A stretch of DNA of 64,000 bases from Jeotgalibaca sp052266715. Lineage in GTDB: Bacteria; Bacillota; Bacilli; Lactobacillales; Aerococcaceae. Positions 51,864 to 61,554 of this stretch are shown here, one piece after another (positions within the stretch are counted from its first letter, which is position 1; each line of letters opens with the position of its first letter). The notes beneath the pieces were generated by a model, which did no database searches, was not told the origin of the DNA, and saw only the letters and a list, made by a program, of their open reading frames with translations. The DNA is taken from assembly GCA_052266715.1 (NCBI GenBank), contig JBQPRB010000004.1; one strand, written 5' to 3'. The translations under genes were made by a program, and so were the position numbers.

Positions 51864-53063
51864 ATGATTGAATTTAGAAATGTAACTAAACTATACCCGA
51901 ACGGGAAGAAAGCCGTTGATGATATTTCTCTGTCTTTTAAAAAAGGTGAATTTATTGTCTTTATCGGTACAAGCGGTAGTGGGAAGACAACCTCTATGCG
52001 GATGATTAACCGAATGATCAACCCTACCTCGGGAGAAATTCTTATTAACGGGGAAAACATACAAAAAATGAACGCTGTAGAATTGCGCCGGAAAATTGGG
52101 TATGTCATCCAACAAATCGGTTTGATGCCACACATGACCATTTACGAGAATATTGTTTTGGTTCCCAAATTGCTAGAATGGCCAGTAGAGAAGCAGCGCG
52201 AAACAGCGGAAAACTTGATCGACAAGGTAGACTTACCGCGTGATTTCCTGAATCGTTATCCCTCTGAACTTTCGGGCGGTCAACAACAACGGATTGGCGT
52301 TATTCGGGCTTTAGCTGCTAATCAAGATATTATTCTGATGGACGAACCATTTGGCGCATTAGACCCTATTACACGTGATGCCTTACAAGAATTAGTCAAA
52401 CATCTCCAACAAGAAATGGGTAAAACCGTTGTTTTCGTAACACACGACATGGATGAGGCATTGAAATTAGCCGATCGTATCGTTGTTATGCAAGATGGCA
52501 AGGTCGTTCAGTTTGATACGCCGGATAATATTTTGGCACATCCAGCAAATGAATTTGTCGAAGACTTCATTGGTGAAACACGACTCACACAAGCACAAAC
52601 AAATTTACGTACGGTCGAACAAATTATGAACCCGCGTGTCATCACGATAACACCGGAAGAATCATTAGGACAGGCGATAAGAGTGATGCGGACAGCCCGC
52701 GTGGACACCCTATTCATCGTTGACGAAGATAATCGTCTCTTAGGTATGCTGACCGTTGAAAATATTGAAAGTAACCGTCGTCGTGATGTAACAATTGGTG
52801 AGGTTATGGAAGAAGTCATGTTCGTGCGCGCGGGTACGCTCGTACGTGATGCCTTGCAAAGAATTTTGATTCTTGGTTACAAAAACATTCCCGTTGTGGA
52901 TGAAGACGATCATCTACTTGGTTTAATTACCCGGGCATCAACTGTAGATATGGTTTACGATTCCATTTGGCGTGATGCCAATCTCGAAGAAATCGAAGAA
53001 GTAATGGAAACAACTTCTATCAGCGCTACTACAGAAACTGATACGAAGGAGTTGAACAGGTAA
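51864..53063 (+). CDS. opuCA: Osmoprotectant ABC transporter ATPase with CBS pair (OpuCA)
   Basis: 399 residues. ATPase domain (1-250): Walker A GTSGSGKT (35-42), QIGLMPHMTIYENIVLVPK, LSGGQQQRIGVIRALA, Walker B LMDEPFGALDP. Two CBS motifs follow (EQIMNPRVITITPEESLGQA, then VDEDDHLLGLITRAS) that sense ionic strength in this family. Drives uptake of glycine betaine, carnitine or choline under salt stress. GGGGGATACAT precedes the ATG. Confidence 0.96.
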   Translation: MIEFRNVTKLYPNGKKAVDDISLSFKKGEFIVFIGTSGSGKTTSMRMINRMINPTSGEILINGENIQKMNAVELRRKIGYVIQQIGLMPHMTIYENIVLVPKLLEWPVEKQRETAENLIDKVDLPRDFLNRYPSELSGGQQQRIGVIRALAANQDIILMDEPFGALDPITRDALQELVKHLQQEMGKTVVFVTHDMDEALKLADRIVVMQDGKVVQFDTPDNILAHPANEFVEDFIGETRLTQAQTNLRTVEQIMNPRVITITPEESLGQAIRVMRTARVDTLFIVDEDNRLLGMLTVENIESNRRRDVTIGEVMEEVMFVRAGTLVRDALQRILILGYKNIPVVDEDDHLLGLITRASTVDMVYDSIWRDANLEEIEEVMETTSISATTETDTKELNR

Positions 53064-53704
53064 TGGCATTTTTACAAAGTAATGGCTCTGAACTACTTTT
53101 TAAAATTGGCGAACATTTTCTCATTTCGTTTGTTGCTTTGATTTTAGGGACTATCGTAGCAGTTCCTTTAGGAATTTTGCTGACACGGTTTGAGAAAGCC
53201 TCGCGTTATGTCATAGGTTTTGTATCAATTCTTCAAACGGTTCCTTCTCTAGCACTACTTGCGCTAATGATTCCAATTTTTGGCGTTGGGAAGTTACCGG
53301 CTATCGTGGCTTTATTTATTTATTCTCTGCTTCCGATTTTACGTAATACCTTTATTGGTATAAACAATGTCAATGCGAATATTGTGGATGCCGCAAAAGG
53401 TATGGGGATGACACAAAGACAGCAAACTTTCAATGTGAAGTTACCTCTCTCGGCTCCAGTTATTATGTCCGGTATTCGTTTGTCGGGTGTGTATGTTGTA
53501 GCATGGGCTACACTTGCTTCATATATTGGTGCGGGAGGACTGGGAGATTTTATTTTTAACGGACTTAATGTATATGATCAAGAAATGATTATTTGGGGAA
53601 CGATTCCCGTTACTCTTCTTGCTCTTCTTACTGATTTTATTCTTGGAAAACTTGAAACAGTCGTCTCTCCTAAGACAACATCAACGAAAGGAGCGGCAGC
53701 ATGA
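53063..53704 (+). CDS. opuCB: Osmoprotectant ABC transporter permease (OpuCB)
   Basis: 213 residues, about six helices, with the EAA-type loop DAAKGMGMTQRQQTFNVKLP and the GAGGLGDFIFNGL end. One of two permeases of the channel; its ATG shares a base with the OpuCA stop. Confidence 0.95.
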   Translation: MAFLQSNGSELLFKIGEHFLISFVALILGTIVAVPLGILLTRFEKASRYVIGFVSILQTVPSLALLALMIPIFGVGKLPAIVALFIYSLLPILRNTFIGINNVNANIVDAAKGMGMTQRQQTFNVKLPLSAPVIMSGIRLSGVYVVAWATLASYIGAGGLGDFIFNGLNVYDQEMIIWGTIPVTLLALLTDFILGKLETVVSPKTTSTKGAAA

Positions 53705-54657
53705 ATAAAATAAAAAAATATTTTTTAGTGCCTTTGTTGGTCCTTTTTCTATCGGCATGTACTTTGCCCGGTCTTGGTGCAACCTACTCCGATGAAGGAA
53801 TTATCATAACAGGTGGGTCCACGACAGAAATGCAACTATTGGCTTATTTAGTTGAAGGAATGGTCACACATTATATCCCTGATGCCTCCATTGGCCTTGT
53901 TAACAATCTAGGTTCATCAACCCTGAATCATCAAGCTCTCATGGGCGGTGATGCTAATGTTTCGGCTGTAAGATACACGGGCACGTCTTTAACTGGCGAA
54001 CTTGGAATGGACCCCATTACAGACCCTGACCTTGCTTTCGAAACAGTTGTAAAAGGCTTTGATGAAAAATTTAATCAAGTATGGTTCCCAAGTTTTGGCT
54101 TTGCGAATACTTACGCATTTTTGGTAACAAAGGATTTTTCAAAAGAATATAACGTAACGAAAGTAAGTGATTTAGCACAACATGCAGAAAGTTTAACCGC
54201 TGGAGTTGATAACTCATGGATGGAACGTGAAGGCGACGGGTACGATGCCTTCCGGGATTTGTACGGTTTCGATTTCGGTACGGTTTACCCCATGCAAATT
54301 GGGTTGGTGTACGACGCATTAGAGGCAGGCTCGATGGATGTGGTTCTTGGTTACTCCACTGACGGCCGGATTGCGAGTTATGACCTCGTTGTACTGGAGG
54401 ACGACTTGCATTTGTTTCCACCATACGACGCTAGCCCCGTTGCATCCCAAGATATTCTGGAGCAGTATCCAGAACTTGAAACTGTTCTATTACGCATGCA
54501 AGATATCCTGACGGACGAAACAATGCAACAACTGAATTACGAAGTGGATAATAACTTAATCGAGCCCCAAAGAGCGGCCTATCAATTCTTGGAAGAAAAT
54601 AATTACTTCGAAGAAAAAGACATCACACCCCTGAAGGAGCGAGAATTATGGCAATGA
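53701..54657 (+). CDS. opuCC: Osmoprotectant-binding lipoprotein (OpuCC)
   Basis: 318 residues. Lipobox FLSAC (Cys20) and an OpuAC/ProX-like binding domain: GGSTTEMQLLAYLVEGMV, LVNNLGSSTLNHQALMGGDA, YTGTSLTGEL, LGYSTDGRIASYDLVVLEDD. Captures quaternary amines outside the membrane. Overlaps opuCB by four bases and opuCD by ten. Confidence 0.95.
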   Translation: MNKIKKYFLVPLLVLFLSACTLPGLGATYSDEGIIITGGSTTEMQLLAYLVEGMVTHYIPDASIGLVNNLGSSTLNHQALMGGDANVSAVRYTGTSLTGELGMDPITDPDLAFETVVKGFDEKFNQVWFPSFGFANTYAFLVTKDFSKEYNVTKVSDLAQHAESLTAGVDNSWMEREGDGYDAFRDLYGFDFGTVYPMQIGLVYDALEAGSMDVVLGYSTDGRIASYDLVVLEDDLHLFPPYDASPVASQDILEQYPELETVLLRMQDILTDETMQQLNYEVDNNLIEPQRAAYQFLEENNYFEEKDITPLKERELWQ

Positions 54658-55319
54658 ATGAAATGAATACTTTAGAGCAACTCATTTTTTATTTTTCCGA
54701 AAATGGGATGTATGTGCTTAGTCAATTTTGGCGCCACTTCTTAATCTCCATTTATGGGGTACTTTTTGCTGCGTTGATCGGTATCCCGCTTGGATTTGTT
54801 ATATCGAAGCGAGGTAAGCTGGCTGAATGGGTTGTTGGAATTGCCAATGTTATCCAAACGATTCCATCTTTGGCTTTACTCTCAATTTTAATGTTGGGTT
54901 TGGGTTTAGGTGCCGATACAGTCATAGCCACGGTATTTTTATATTCTCTTTTACCTATCATCAAAAACACATATACCGGGGTTCGTAGTGTGGATGCATC
55001 CTTACTTGATACAGGTAAAGGGATGGGCATGACACGTATGCAACTGACCACGATGGTTGAATTACCACTTTCTCTTTCAGTCATCATGGCTGGCATTCGG
55101 AATGCCCTGGTCGTTGGTATCGGAGTCACCTCAATCGGAACTTTTATCGGTGCCGGTGGACTTGGTGACATCATTACGCGTGGTGTCAATGCAACTGATG
55201 GTGGTGCGATTATATTAGCCGGCGCCATTCCAACAGCTTTAATGGCAATTATTACGGACTTGGTTTTAGAATATTTAGAAAAACGTTTAGATCCTTCCAG
55301 ACGTCTATCGAATAGATAA
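54648..55319 (+). CDS. opuCD: Osmoprotectant ABC transporter permease (OpuCD)
   Basis: 223 residues. Same fold as OpuCB: six helices and the LLDTGKGMGMTRMQLTTMVE loop, GAGGLGDIITRGVN end. It completes the four-gene opuC operon, which ends at a shared bidirectional terminator. Confidence 0.95.
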   Translation: MAMNEMNTLEQLIFYFSENGMYVLSQFWRHFLISIYGVLFAALIGIPLGFVISKRGKLAEWVVGIANVIQTIPSLALLSILMLGLGLGADTVIATVFLYSLLPIIKNTYTGVRSVDASLLDTGKGMGMTRMQLTTMVELPLSLSVIMAGIRNALVVGIGVTSIGTFIGAGGLGDIITRGVNATDGGAIILAGAIPTALMAIITDLVLEYLEKRLDPSRRLSNR

Positions 55320-55362
55320 AAAAATCCATTACGACCTCAATCGGCCGTAATGGATTTTTCTT
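55318..55362. terminator. Bidirectional terminator between opuC and phosphoglucomutase
   Basis: AAAATCCATTACG / CGTAATGGATTTT perfect stem, loop ACCTCAATCGGC, A and T runs on the outer sides. Confidence 0.92.
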
Positions 55363-55364
55363 TT

Positions 55365-57092
55365 TTATACTTGTGTAAGTTCCTTAATCGTTGCTTCGAA
55401 TTGACCTACCTTCGTGTCAACCGCTCCTTGGTCCGTTGCCTTCGCTCCGATGTAGAACTTGATTTTCGGTTCTGTTCCACTTGGACGTATTGCTATCCAA
55501 CTGCCGTCCTCCAAGGTATATTTCAATACGTTTGAACTTGGCATCTCAATTGCTTCAGTAGAGCCATCCTGGAATGTTGTTGTACGCATTTGGAAGTCTT
55601 CTGTTTGCGTCACGTGGAAACCAGCGAATTCCGTTGGTGGATTTTCGCGGAATTTTGCCATCAATGCTTTAATTTTTTCAGCACCTGTTATACCACTCAT
55701 TGTGACAGAAATAGTATTTTCTTTGTAGAAACCATGCTGTTCAAATAATTCCACAAGGCCATCATAAAGTGTTTGGCCTTTTTTCTTATAATAGGCTGCT
55801 ACTTCAGCCAACAGTACCAATGCTTGAATCGCGTCTTTATCACGTACAAATGGTTTTACCAAATAGCCATAGCTTTCTTCAAAACCAAATTGGAAGGTTT
55901 GGCTTCCATCTTCTTCATACTGTTTAATCTTCTCAGCAATAAATTTGAATCCAGTCAGGACATCAATCATCTTTACGCCATATGATTCAGCAATAACCGT
56001 TGGGAATTCACTGGATACGATGGATTTCAACACAACTGAATTTTCCGGTAATTGGTTTGCTTCTTTTTTAGCCAATAATAGGTAGTTGACCATTAAGGAA
56101 GCGATTTGATTTCCTGTAAGCACTTCATACGTTCCATCGCTCTTGCGGACAGCTGCTCCTAGACGGTCTGCATCCGGATCCGTCGCTACCAAAATATCAG
56201 CACCGATTTCTTTTCCTAATTTTTCTGCATATTCAAACGCTCCCGCATCTTCAGGGTTAGGTGATTTTACAGTTGGGAAATCTGAATCTGGATCCGCTTG
56301 TTCAGGGACTAAAGTAAAGTTTTCAAAACCAGCGTTTTTCAAGGCACGTTCGCCCAACATTTTTCCTGTACCATGTAGAGGTGTAAACACCAATGACATC
56401 TCTTTACTCATCTCAGCGATAAGTTCAGGGTTCACCGTAACAGCTTTAACTTCTTCCAAATAAACGTGATCGACTTCTTCGCCAATCATATGCAATAAAC
56501 CAGACGCTTCTAATTCTTCATCACTCATAACCGCAACATCCAATGGTGATTCAATAGCGCGGATGTAGTCTGTCAATGCTGCTGCATCATCCGGTGGCAT
56601 TTGCCCACCGTCTTCACCGTAAACTTTATAACCATTATATTCCGCTGGGTTGTGACTAGCAGTAATCATAATTCCTGTTAAGGTGTTAAGATGACGTACT
56701 GCGAAAGATAATTCAGGAGTGGGACGTAATGATTCGAAAACATAAGCTGGAATACCATGGGCTGCCAATGTTTTTGCAGATTCCATAGCGAACTCAGGGG
56801 ACATCCGTCTTGAATCATAGGCAATTGCTACCCCACGTTTTTTTTCTTCTTCACCCTTTGATTCCATCAAGCGTGCTAACCCTTCAGTTGCTTGGCGCAC
56901 TGTGTAAATATTCATGCGATTGATTCCAGCACCGAGAACGCCACGCATCCCTGCTGTGCCAAATTCCAGCGGCGAATAAAAAGCATCCTTTATTTCGTCA
57001 TCATTGCCATCAAGTCGGGTTAAGTCTATTCGTAATTGTGAATCCAAATCTTTATGTGATTTCCATACTTCATAAGTTTGCATGTAACTCAT
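55365..57092 (-). CDS. pgcA: Phosphoglucomutase/phosphomannomutase (PgcA type)
   Basis: 575 residues, normal for the alpha-PGM group. Phosphoserine loop TASHNPAEYNGYKVYGEDGG near residue 142, metal loop ATDPDADRLGAAV near residue 300, sugar-specificity GFEESYGYL near residue 395 and the C-terminal IRPSGTEPKIKFY. It interconverts glucose-6-P and glucose-1-P; the latter supplies UDP-glucose for glycolipid anchors of lipoteichoic acid and for capsule. Single gene between two terminators. Confidence 0.96.
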   Translation of the reverse strand: MSYMQTYEVWKSHKDLDSQLRIDLTRLDGNDDEIKDAFYSPLEFGTAGMRGVLGAGINRMNIYTVRQATEGLARLMESKGEEEKKRGVAIAYDSRRMSPEFAMESAKTLAAHGIPAYVFESLRPTPELSFAVRHLNTLTGIMITASHNPAEYNGYKVYGEDGGQMPPDDAAALTDYIRAIESPLDVAVMSDEELEASGLLHMIGEEVDHVYLEEVKAVTVNPELIAEMSKEMSLVFTPLHGTGKMLGERALKNAGFENFTLVPEQADPDSDFPTVKSPNPEDAGAFEYAEKLGKEIGADILVATDPDADRLGAAVRKSDGTYEVLTGNQIASLMVNYLLLAKKEANQLPENSVVLKSIVSSEFPTVIAESYGVKMIDVLTGFKFIAEKIKQYEEDGSQTFQFGFEESYGYLVKPFVRDKDAIQALVLLAEVAAYYKKKGQTLYDGLVELFEQHGFYKENTISVTMSGITGAEKIKALMAKFRENPPTEFAGFHVTQTEDFQMRTTTFQDGSTEAIEMPSSNVLKYTLEDGSWIAIRPSGTEPKIKFYIGAKATDQGAVDTKVGQFEATIKELTQV

Positions 57093-57241
57093 TTCAATAC
57101 CCCCATCAATTCACTTTTCTTATATTATATCATTCTTTTTATATTCTTCGATAGGCAGTTCCAAAATCGCATATGTTACATTTTGTTACATTGTATGTTA
57201 GAATTACATTAAAATAATTTTCGTTCCAGCCTCTCATTACA

Positions 57242-57270
57242 TTGACACGGTGAAAATGCGGTGGTATTCT
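57242..57270 (+). promoter_or_regulatory. Promoter of the orphan amino-acid-binding lipoprotein
   Basis: -35 TTGACA (57242-57247), 17-bp spacer, -10 TATTCT (57265-57270). A hairpin with arms CACCTATT (57295 region) and AATAGGTG lies in the about 75-base leader, without a T run. Confidence 0.8.
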
Positions 57271-57350
57271 TTAGAAACAAGAAAACACCTATTTCGAGCG
57301 TCTTGAACGTGTAACAATAGGTGACACACCTTACCTTCAGGAGGGATTTT

Positions 57351-58136
57351 ATGAAACATAAAAAAATATTTGGACTTGCTGCCTTTGCACTAACAACTTC
57401 GTTTTTAGTCGCATGTGGTTCTGACGATACTGCCACTGATGAATCTGGATCGAATGCTGATTCCCAAACATACGTTATTGGAACAGACACAACTTTTGCG
57501 CCATTTGAGTTTGAGGACGACAATGGTGATTTCGTAGGGATCGATATCGATCTTTTGGCAGCTATTGCTGAAGATCAAGGTTTTGATTACGAATTACGGA
57601 CACTAGGCTTTAACGCTTCTGTGACTGCTTTGGAAGCTGGCCAAGTGGATGGCGTTATCGCAGGTATGTCGATTACCGATGAGCGCGAATTGAAGTATGA
57701 CTTCTCAGATGCTTATTATCAATCTGCAACAGGGGTAGGAGTGGATCCTACTAAAGGATACACAGAATTAGCTGACTTGGAAGGCCAACAAGTTGTTGCC
57801 AAAACAGGTACAGAAGGTGCAGCCTATGCCGAAAGCATCAAGGACGAATATGGTTTCACTGTAAAATACGTTGAAGATTCTGCTACAATGTACCAAGACG
57901 TATTAACCGGTAACTCTGCTGCCGCTTTTGAAGATTACGCTGTAATCCAATATGAAATCACACGTGGTATGGGACTGGAAGTTATCCACGAGTCTGAAGG
58001 TTCTTCAGAATACGGCTTTGCTACATTGAAAGACAAACAACCCGAATTAGTGGAAATGTTTAATGCTGGTTTGAAAAACTTAAGAGACAGCGGTAAGTAC
58101 GATGAAATTCTTGCTAAATATCTTGGCGAAGAATAA
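57351..58136 (+). CDS. Amino-acid ABC transporter substrate-binding lipoprotein, no permease nearby
   Basis: 261 residues from ATG 57351, following CAGGAGGGATTTT; the frame upstream is not coding. Lipobox FLVAC (Cys22), then a type II binding fold: TFAPFEFEDDNGDFVGIDID, VTALEAGQVDGVIAGMSITD, VVAKTGTEGAAYAESIKDEY and YDEILAKYLG. Class 3 amino-acid binders of this type bind cystine, glutamine or arginine. No ATPase or permease is adjacent, so it must share a transporter encoded elsewhere (a permease gene ends at the window edge, 5.7 kb away). Confidence 0.92.
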   Translation: MKHKKIFGLAAFALTTSFLVACGSDDTATDESGSNADSQTYVIGTDTTFAPFEFEDDNGDFVGIDIDLLAAIAEDQGFDYELRTLGFNASVTALEAGQVDGVIAGMSITDERELKYDFSDAYYQSATGVGVDPTKGYTELADLEGQQVVAKTGTEGAAYAESIKDEYGFTVKYVEDSATMYQDVLTGNSAAAFEDYAVIQYEITRGMGLEVIHESEGSSEYGFATLKDKQPELVEMFNAGLKNLRDSGKYDEILAKYLGEE

Positions 58137-58137
58137 A

Positions 58138-58196
58138 AATTAACCCCTCATCAAGATAGACGAATCACGCGTCTATCTTGATGAGGGGTTTTTTAG
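58138..58196. terminator. Bidirectional terminator, 21-bp perfect stem
   Basis: Arms 58142-58162 and 58170-58190 (AACCCCTCATCAAG...CTTGATGAGGGGTT) with loop AATCACG, shared by the binding lipoprotein and the RpiR regulator. Confidence 0.95.
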
Positions 58197-59059
58197 TTAT
58201 TGTCCATTTCCATAATGTTACTGAAATTCGCAATGGCCTTGCGTGAGAGCTCTAGATATTCGATATTATCCTCATATTTTTTGGTCATGAAATGGTAAAA
58301 TAAAATATCTATGGCATACATTTGCGTCAGTAAAGAAATCGTTGCACCACTGCGAAGCGGTGCTTCGTTCGTGTCTGCCATTTTTAGAGCGATGTCGGCT
58401 AAGCGACTAAGTGAATTATCAGAATCCTTCGTCAAAGAGATGGTATAGGCACCAGTTTTTTTTGCAATTTCCATCAATACCTGCCCTTCTCTCTTTTCAC
58501 CACTATTCGAAATCCCAAAATAAACTGCATCTTTAGGGGCGATAGCTAACGCGGCAACCAATTCGTGTTGGTCTTGGGTACAAATAACTTGTTTACCAAT
58601 ACGAGTCAGTTTTTGCTTCAAGTCCATCGCTACCAGAAACGAAGCTCCGAGACCATACGCATAGATCACTGGACTTTTAACCATCAATAAGACCGCTTGT
58701 TCCAATGCGTCATTTACCAAGGTATTGTTCGTTCTTTCCAACATATAATTTGTATTCCAAAGCATTTTCTTCTTAATCTCATCAAGGTTTTCATCTGGAG
58801 AAATATCTGTATAGCTTGCTGCTTCTATCTCATTGGAGACAGCCGATAACTGAAGTTTCAATTCAGTGTATCCCTTGACCCCAATGGAGCGACAAAAACG
58901 GATGACAGCAGCAGGGCTGGATTCCGCCATTTTAGCCAAATCAGCGGCACTCATTTGAATGATATCGAGCGGGTGCGCTAAAATAATCTTAGCAATTTTC
59001 CGCTCCGATTTCGGTAGCTTCGGTAACTTTTCTTTGACGGTAAGCAATATATTTTGCAT
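58193..59059 (-). CDS. RpiR/MurR family regulator
   Basis: 288 residues from ATG 59059, chosen because AAAGGAGG lies nine bases before it. An N-terminal helix-turn-helix (IIQMSAADLAKMAESSPAAV, RFCRSIGVKGYTELK) and a SIS sugar-phosphate isomerase domain (YAYGLGASFLVAMDLKQKLT, DAVYFGISNSGEKREGQVLM, LKMADTNEAPLRSGATISLL) form the RpiR layout. With the MurNAc genes just upstream it is probably the MurNAc-6-P responsive repressor (MurR). Its operator candidates are at 62672-62686. Confidence 0.9.
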   Translation of the reverse strand: MQNILLTVKEKLPKLPKSERKIAKIILAHPLDIIQMSAADLAKMAESSPAAVIRFCRSIGVKGYTELKLQLSAVSNEIEAASYTDISPDENLDEIKKKMLWNTNYMLERTNNTLVNDALEQAVLLMVKSPVIYAYGLGASFLVAMDLKQKLTRIGKQVICTQDQHELVAALAIAPKDAVYFGISNSGEKREGQVLMEIAKKTGAYTISLTKDSDNSLSRLADIALKMADTNEAPLRSGATISLLTQMYAIDILFYHFMTKKYEDNIEYLELSRKAIANFSNIMEMDNN

Positions 59060-59081
59060 GGTCGTCACCCTCCTTTTCATT

Positions 59082-59124
59082 TAAAAAAGCGGTGAATCAA
59101 TAAAATCTTGATTCTACCGCTTTA
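59082..59124 (-). terminator. Terminator after murP
   Basis: AAAGCGGTAGAATCA / TGATTCACCGCTTT stem with one mismatch, then TTTTTTAAATG on the minus strand. Partial read-through into the RpiR gene is possible. Confidence 0.75.
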
Positions 59125-59138
59125 ATCATTTTACCCGT

Positions 59139-60635
59139 TTATTTAAATTCTGCCAATGGGTCTACTGGCTGTGATGCATTTCCGTTAATCTCAGTCGGTT
59201 CCATTGCTTCTTTAGGGATACCAAAGAAGTAAGTAGCAAGGAAGCCACCTAGATAGGCTGCAAGCAAACCTAATACATAGCCCCACCACATACCATCAGG
59301 AATTAAGGGAATCAACGCAACACCACTTGGCCCGATTGCAGTAGCACCAATATTTCCGATACCACCAATAACAGCACCACCTATCCCGCCACCAATACAG
59401 GCAGTGATAAAGGGACGCCCAAGTGGTAATGTGACAGCATAGATTAACGGTTCACCAATTCCTAAAATACCTACTGGCAGTGACCCTTTAATAATATTCG
59501 TTAATTGTTTGTTACGACGACACTTCACCCAAAGAGCAATCGCTGCACCAACTTGTCCGGCACCTGCCATGGCTAAAATCGGCAATAACAATGTTTTTCC
59601 GGCTGAAGCAATCATCTCAATATGTACAGGTGTCAGCACTTGATGCAAACCAAACATAACGAGCGGCAAGAATGTTGCACCCAGAATAAATCCAGCAACT
59701 GCTCCACCCACTTCCAATACCCAACTAATTGTTCCAACTAGACTTGTTGAAATAAAGCCAGCCACTGGCATAATCAAGAATATAGTTACCAAGCCCACTA
59801 CAAGCAAGGATACGGTTGGCGTTACAATAATATCAATTTCATTTGGCACGACTTTACGTAAGTTCTTTTCAATAATGGATAGTAAATAAACTGCAATAAT
59901 AACACCGATAACGCCACCTTGCCCTGCTGAAAGAGGGTCTCCCGTAAGGATATTCGGGATTGGCGTTTCCACATTCATTCCATTAAGATAGATAACACCG
60001 GCAATAACCCCACCCAGACCTTCAGTTGCACCAAAAACACGTGCTGCATTAATACCGATATAAATATTAAGGTAAGCAAAAAGACCATTTTGTAAGATTT
60101 TCAGAACTTGGAAAATATTTGTCCAGATTTCCGGGTCAATTGAACCCGCCGTCATCAAGTTCTGGATAATCGAGGCAATCCCACCAATGATACCTGCTCC
60201 AACAAAGGCTGGAATTAAAGGTACAAAAATACTCGCAATTACTTTCAGAGCGCGTTTAAATGGGGTATCATTGCGCTTTTTCTGCTCGCTTTTGGTTTGT
60301 GATGCAATTTTTTCAGCTTCGCTTCGACCACTTGTCAATTCCTGATCTAAATTTTCGTTTAAGCTAGCTCCTCTTTCAACACCGGCAGTTTCCGACATTG
60401 CTGCTGCTACTTTTGCTGCCGTTCCCGGTCCCACCACGACTTGTAGCGTATCACCGTCTTCGACAACACCCATTACACCATCAACTTTTTTCAAGGCATC
60501 CATATCGACTTGTGTATCATCACGTAAATCAATCCGCACACGTGTCATACAGTTATATACTTTTTCAGCATTATTGGGGCCGCCAATATTGCTATAAATA
60601 TCTCTTGCTAAGCGTTGTTCTTTTGATTCAGCCAT
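59139..60635 (-). CDS. murP: PTS transporter EIIBC, N-acetylmuramic acid type
   Basis: 498 residues. EIIB domain with the phosphorylated cysteine C29 in KVYNCMTRVRIDL; then an EIIC domain of ten helices with the GITEP-type motif GIGEPLIYAVTLPLGRPF near residue 395. There is no EIIA domain, so phosphate must come from a separate EIIA-Glc. Gene order mupG-murQ-murP makes MurNAc (or MurNAc-GlcNAc) the substrate; the sequence alone only says glucose-family PTS. Confidence 0.9.
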   Translation of the reverse strand: MAESKEQRLARDIYSNIGGPNNAEKVYNCMTRVRIDLRDDTQVDMDALKKVDGVMGVVEDGDTLQVVVGPGTAAKVAAAMSETAGVERGASLNENLDQELTSGRSEAEKIASQTKSEQKKRNDTPFKRALKVIASIFVPLIPAFVGAGIIGGIASIIQNLMTAGSIDPEIWTNIFQVLKILQNGLFAYLNIYIGINAARVFGATEGLGGVIAGVIYLNGMNVETPIPNILTGDPLSAGQGGVIGVIIAVYLLSIIEKNLRKVVPNEIDIIVTPTVSLLVVGLVTIFLIMPVAGFISTSLVGTISWVLEVGGAVAGFILGATFLPLVMFGLHQVLTPVHIEMIASAGKTLLLPILAMAGAGQVGAAIALWVKCRRNKQLTNIIKGSLPVGILGIGEPLIYAVTLPLGRPFITACIGGGIGGAVIGGIGNIGATAIGPSGVALIPLIPDGMWWGYVLGLLAAYLGGFLATYFFGIPKEAMEPTEINGNASQPVDPLAEFK

Positions 60636-60657
60636 TTGTATTTTCCTCCTGTATATT

Positions 60658-61551
60658 TTATTTTTTTATTGCGTCGTGAATAAATCCCTGCGACTTGCTA
60701 AGCTTTAATTCCGCCTCCTCTCGCTTACTGTCCGTCAACAGCATCACAATTGCCAACTTGACCTGATTACCGGAAGCTTCAAATGCCTTGGCTGCATCTT
60801 CATAACTGCATTCGGTCGCTTCCATAATAATCCGTTTGGAACGCTCTTCCAGTTTCTCGTTGGTTGGTTGAACGTCCACCATCAGATTCTGGTAAACTTT
60901 CCCGATACCTACCATAGAACACGTTGACAACATATTTAATATTAGCTTTTGAGCCGTACCTGCTTTTAGTCGGGTCGAGCCAGTCAAAATTTCTGGACCT
61001 GCATCCACTTCAATGGGAATTTGGCTAAATTTACTGATTTCTGCATCCCTGTTACAGGCAATCGTCACAGTATGAGCTTCAATTGTCTTAGCATATTGCA
61101 AGCCACCGATGACATAAGGTGTACGCCCGCTAGCGGCTATACCAACTACAACATCATTTTTTGTGAGTTTCAAGTTCTCCAAATCTTTTTGACCTAACTC
61201 CTTGGAGTCCTCTGCTCCTTCAACCGCTTTGGTCATTGCGCGTTCACCACCAGCAATGAGTCCTACTACTACATCGGAGGATACACCAAATGTAGGCACA
61301 CACTCAGCGGCATCCAGTACACCTAAACGCCCACTCGTCCCTGCTCCCATATAAATCAAGCGACCACCCGATTTAAGCGATGCCACTATGACTTCAACAG
61401 CTTTCCCAATCTCAGGCAGAGCTATTTTTATGGCATCTGCAACCTTTGCATCTTCTTGATTCATAAGCTCCAGCATTTCCGGGATGGTCATTTTATCAAG
61501 GTTCATCGTTTGAGGATTTCGTCTTTCTGTTGTTAGTTTTCCTAAATCCAT
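60658..61551 (-). CDS. murQ: N-acetylmuramic acid 6-phosphate etherase
   Basis: 297 residues. LTTERRNPQTMNLDKMTIPE at the N-terminus, SIS domain with MGAGTSGRLGVLDAAECVPTFG near residue 60 and IALNAEGAEDS-type GAEDSKELGQKDL. Cleaves the lactyl ether of MurNAc-6-P to GlcNAc-6-P and D-lactate in the cytoplasm. Begins three bases after mupG, GGGAGGAATAATAG before the ATG. Confidence 0.97.
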   Translation of the reverse strand: MDLGKLTTERRNPQTMNLDKMTIPEMLELMNQEDAKVADAIKIALPEIGKAVEVIVASLKSGGRLIYMGAGTSGRLGVLDAAECVPTFGVSSDVVVGLIAGGERAMTKAVEGAEDSKELGQKDLENLKLTKNDVVVGIAASGRTPYVIGGLQYAKTIEAHTVTIACNRDAEISKFSQIPIEVDAGPEILTGSTRLKAGTAQKLILNMLSTCSMVGIGKVYQNLMVDVQPTNEKLEERSKRIIMEATECSYEDAAKAFEASGNQVKLAIVMLLTDSKREEAELKLSKSQGFIHDAIKK

Positions 61552-61554
61552 CTA

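Noticed and set aside
57170..57230. Direct repeats GTTACATT upstream of the binding lipoprotein as a specific operator
   Set aside because: Short AT-rich repeats of this kind are common here and lie well upstream of a good promoter; no support for a regulator.
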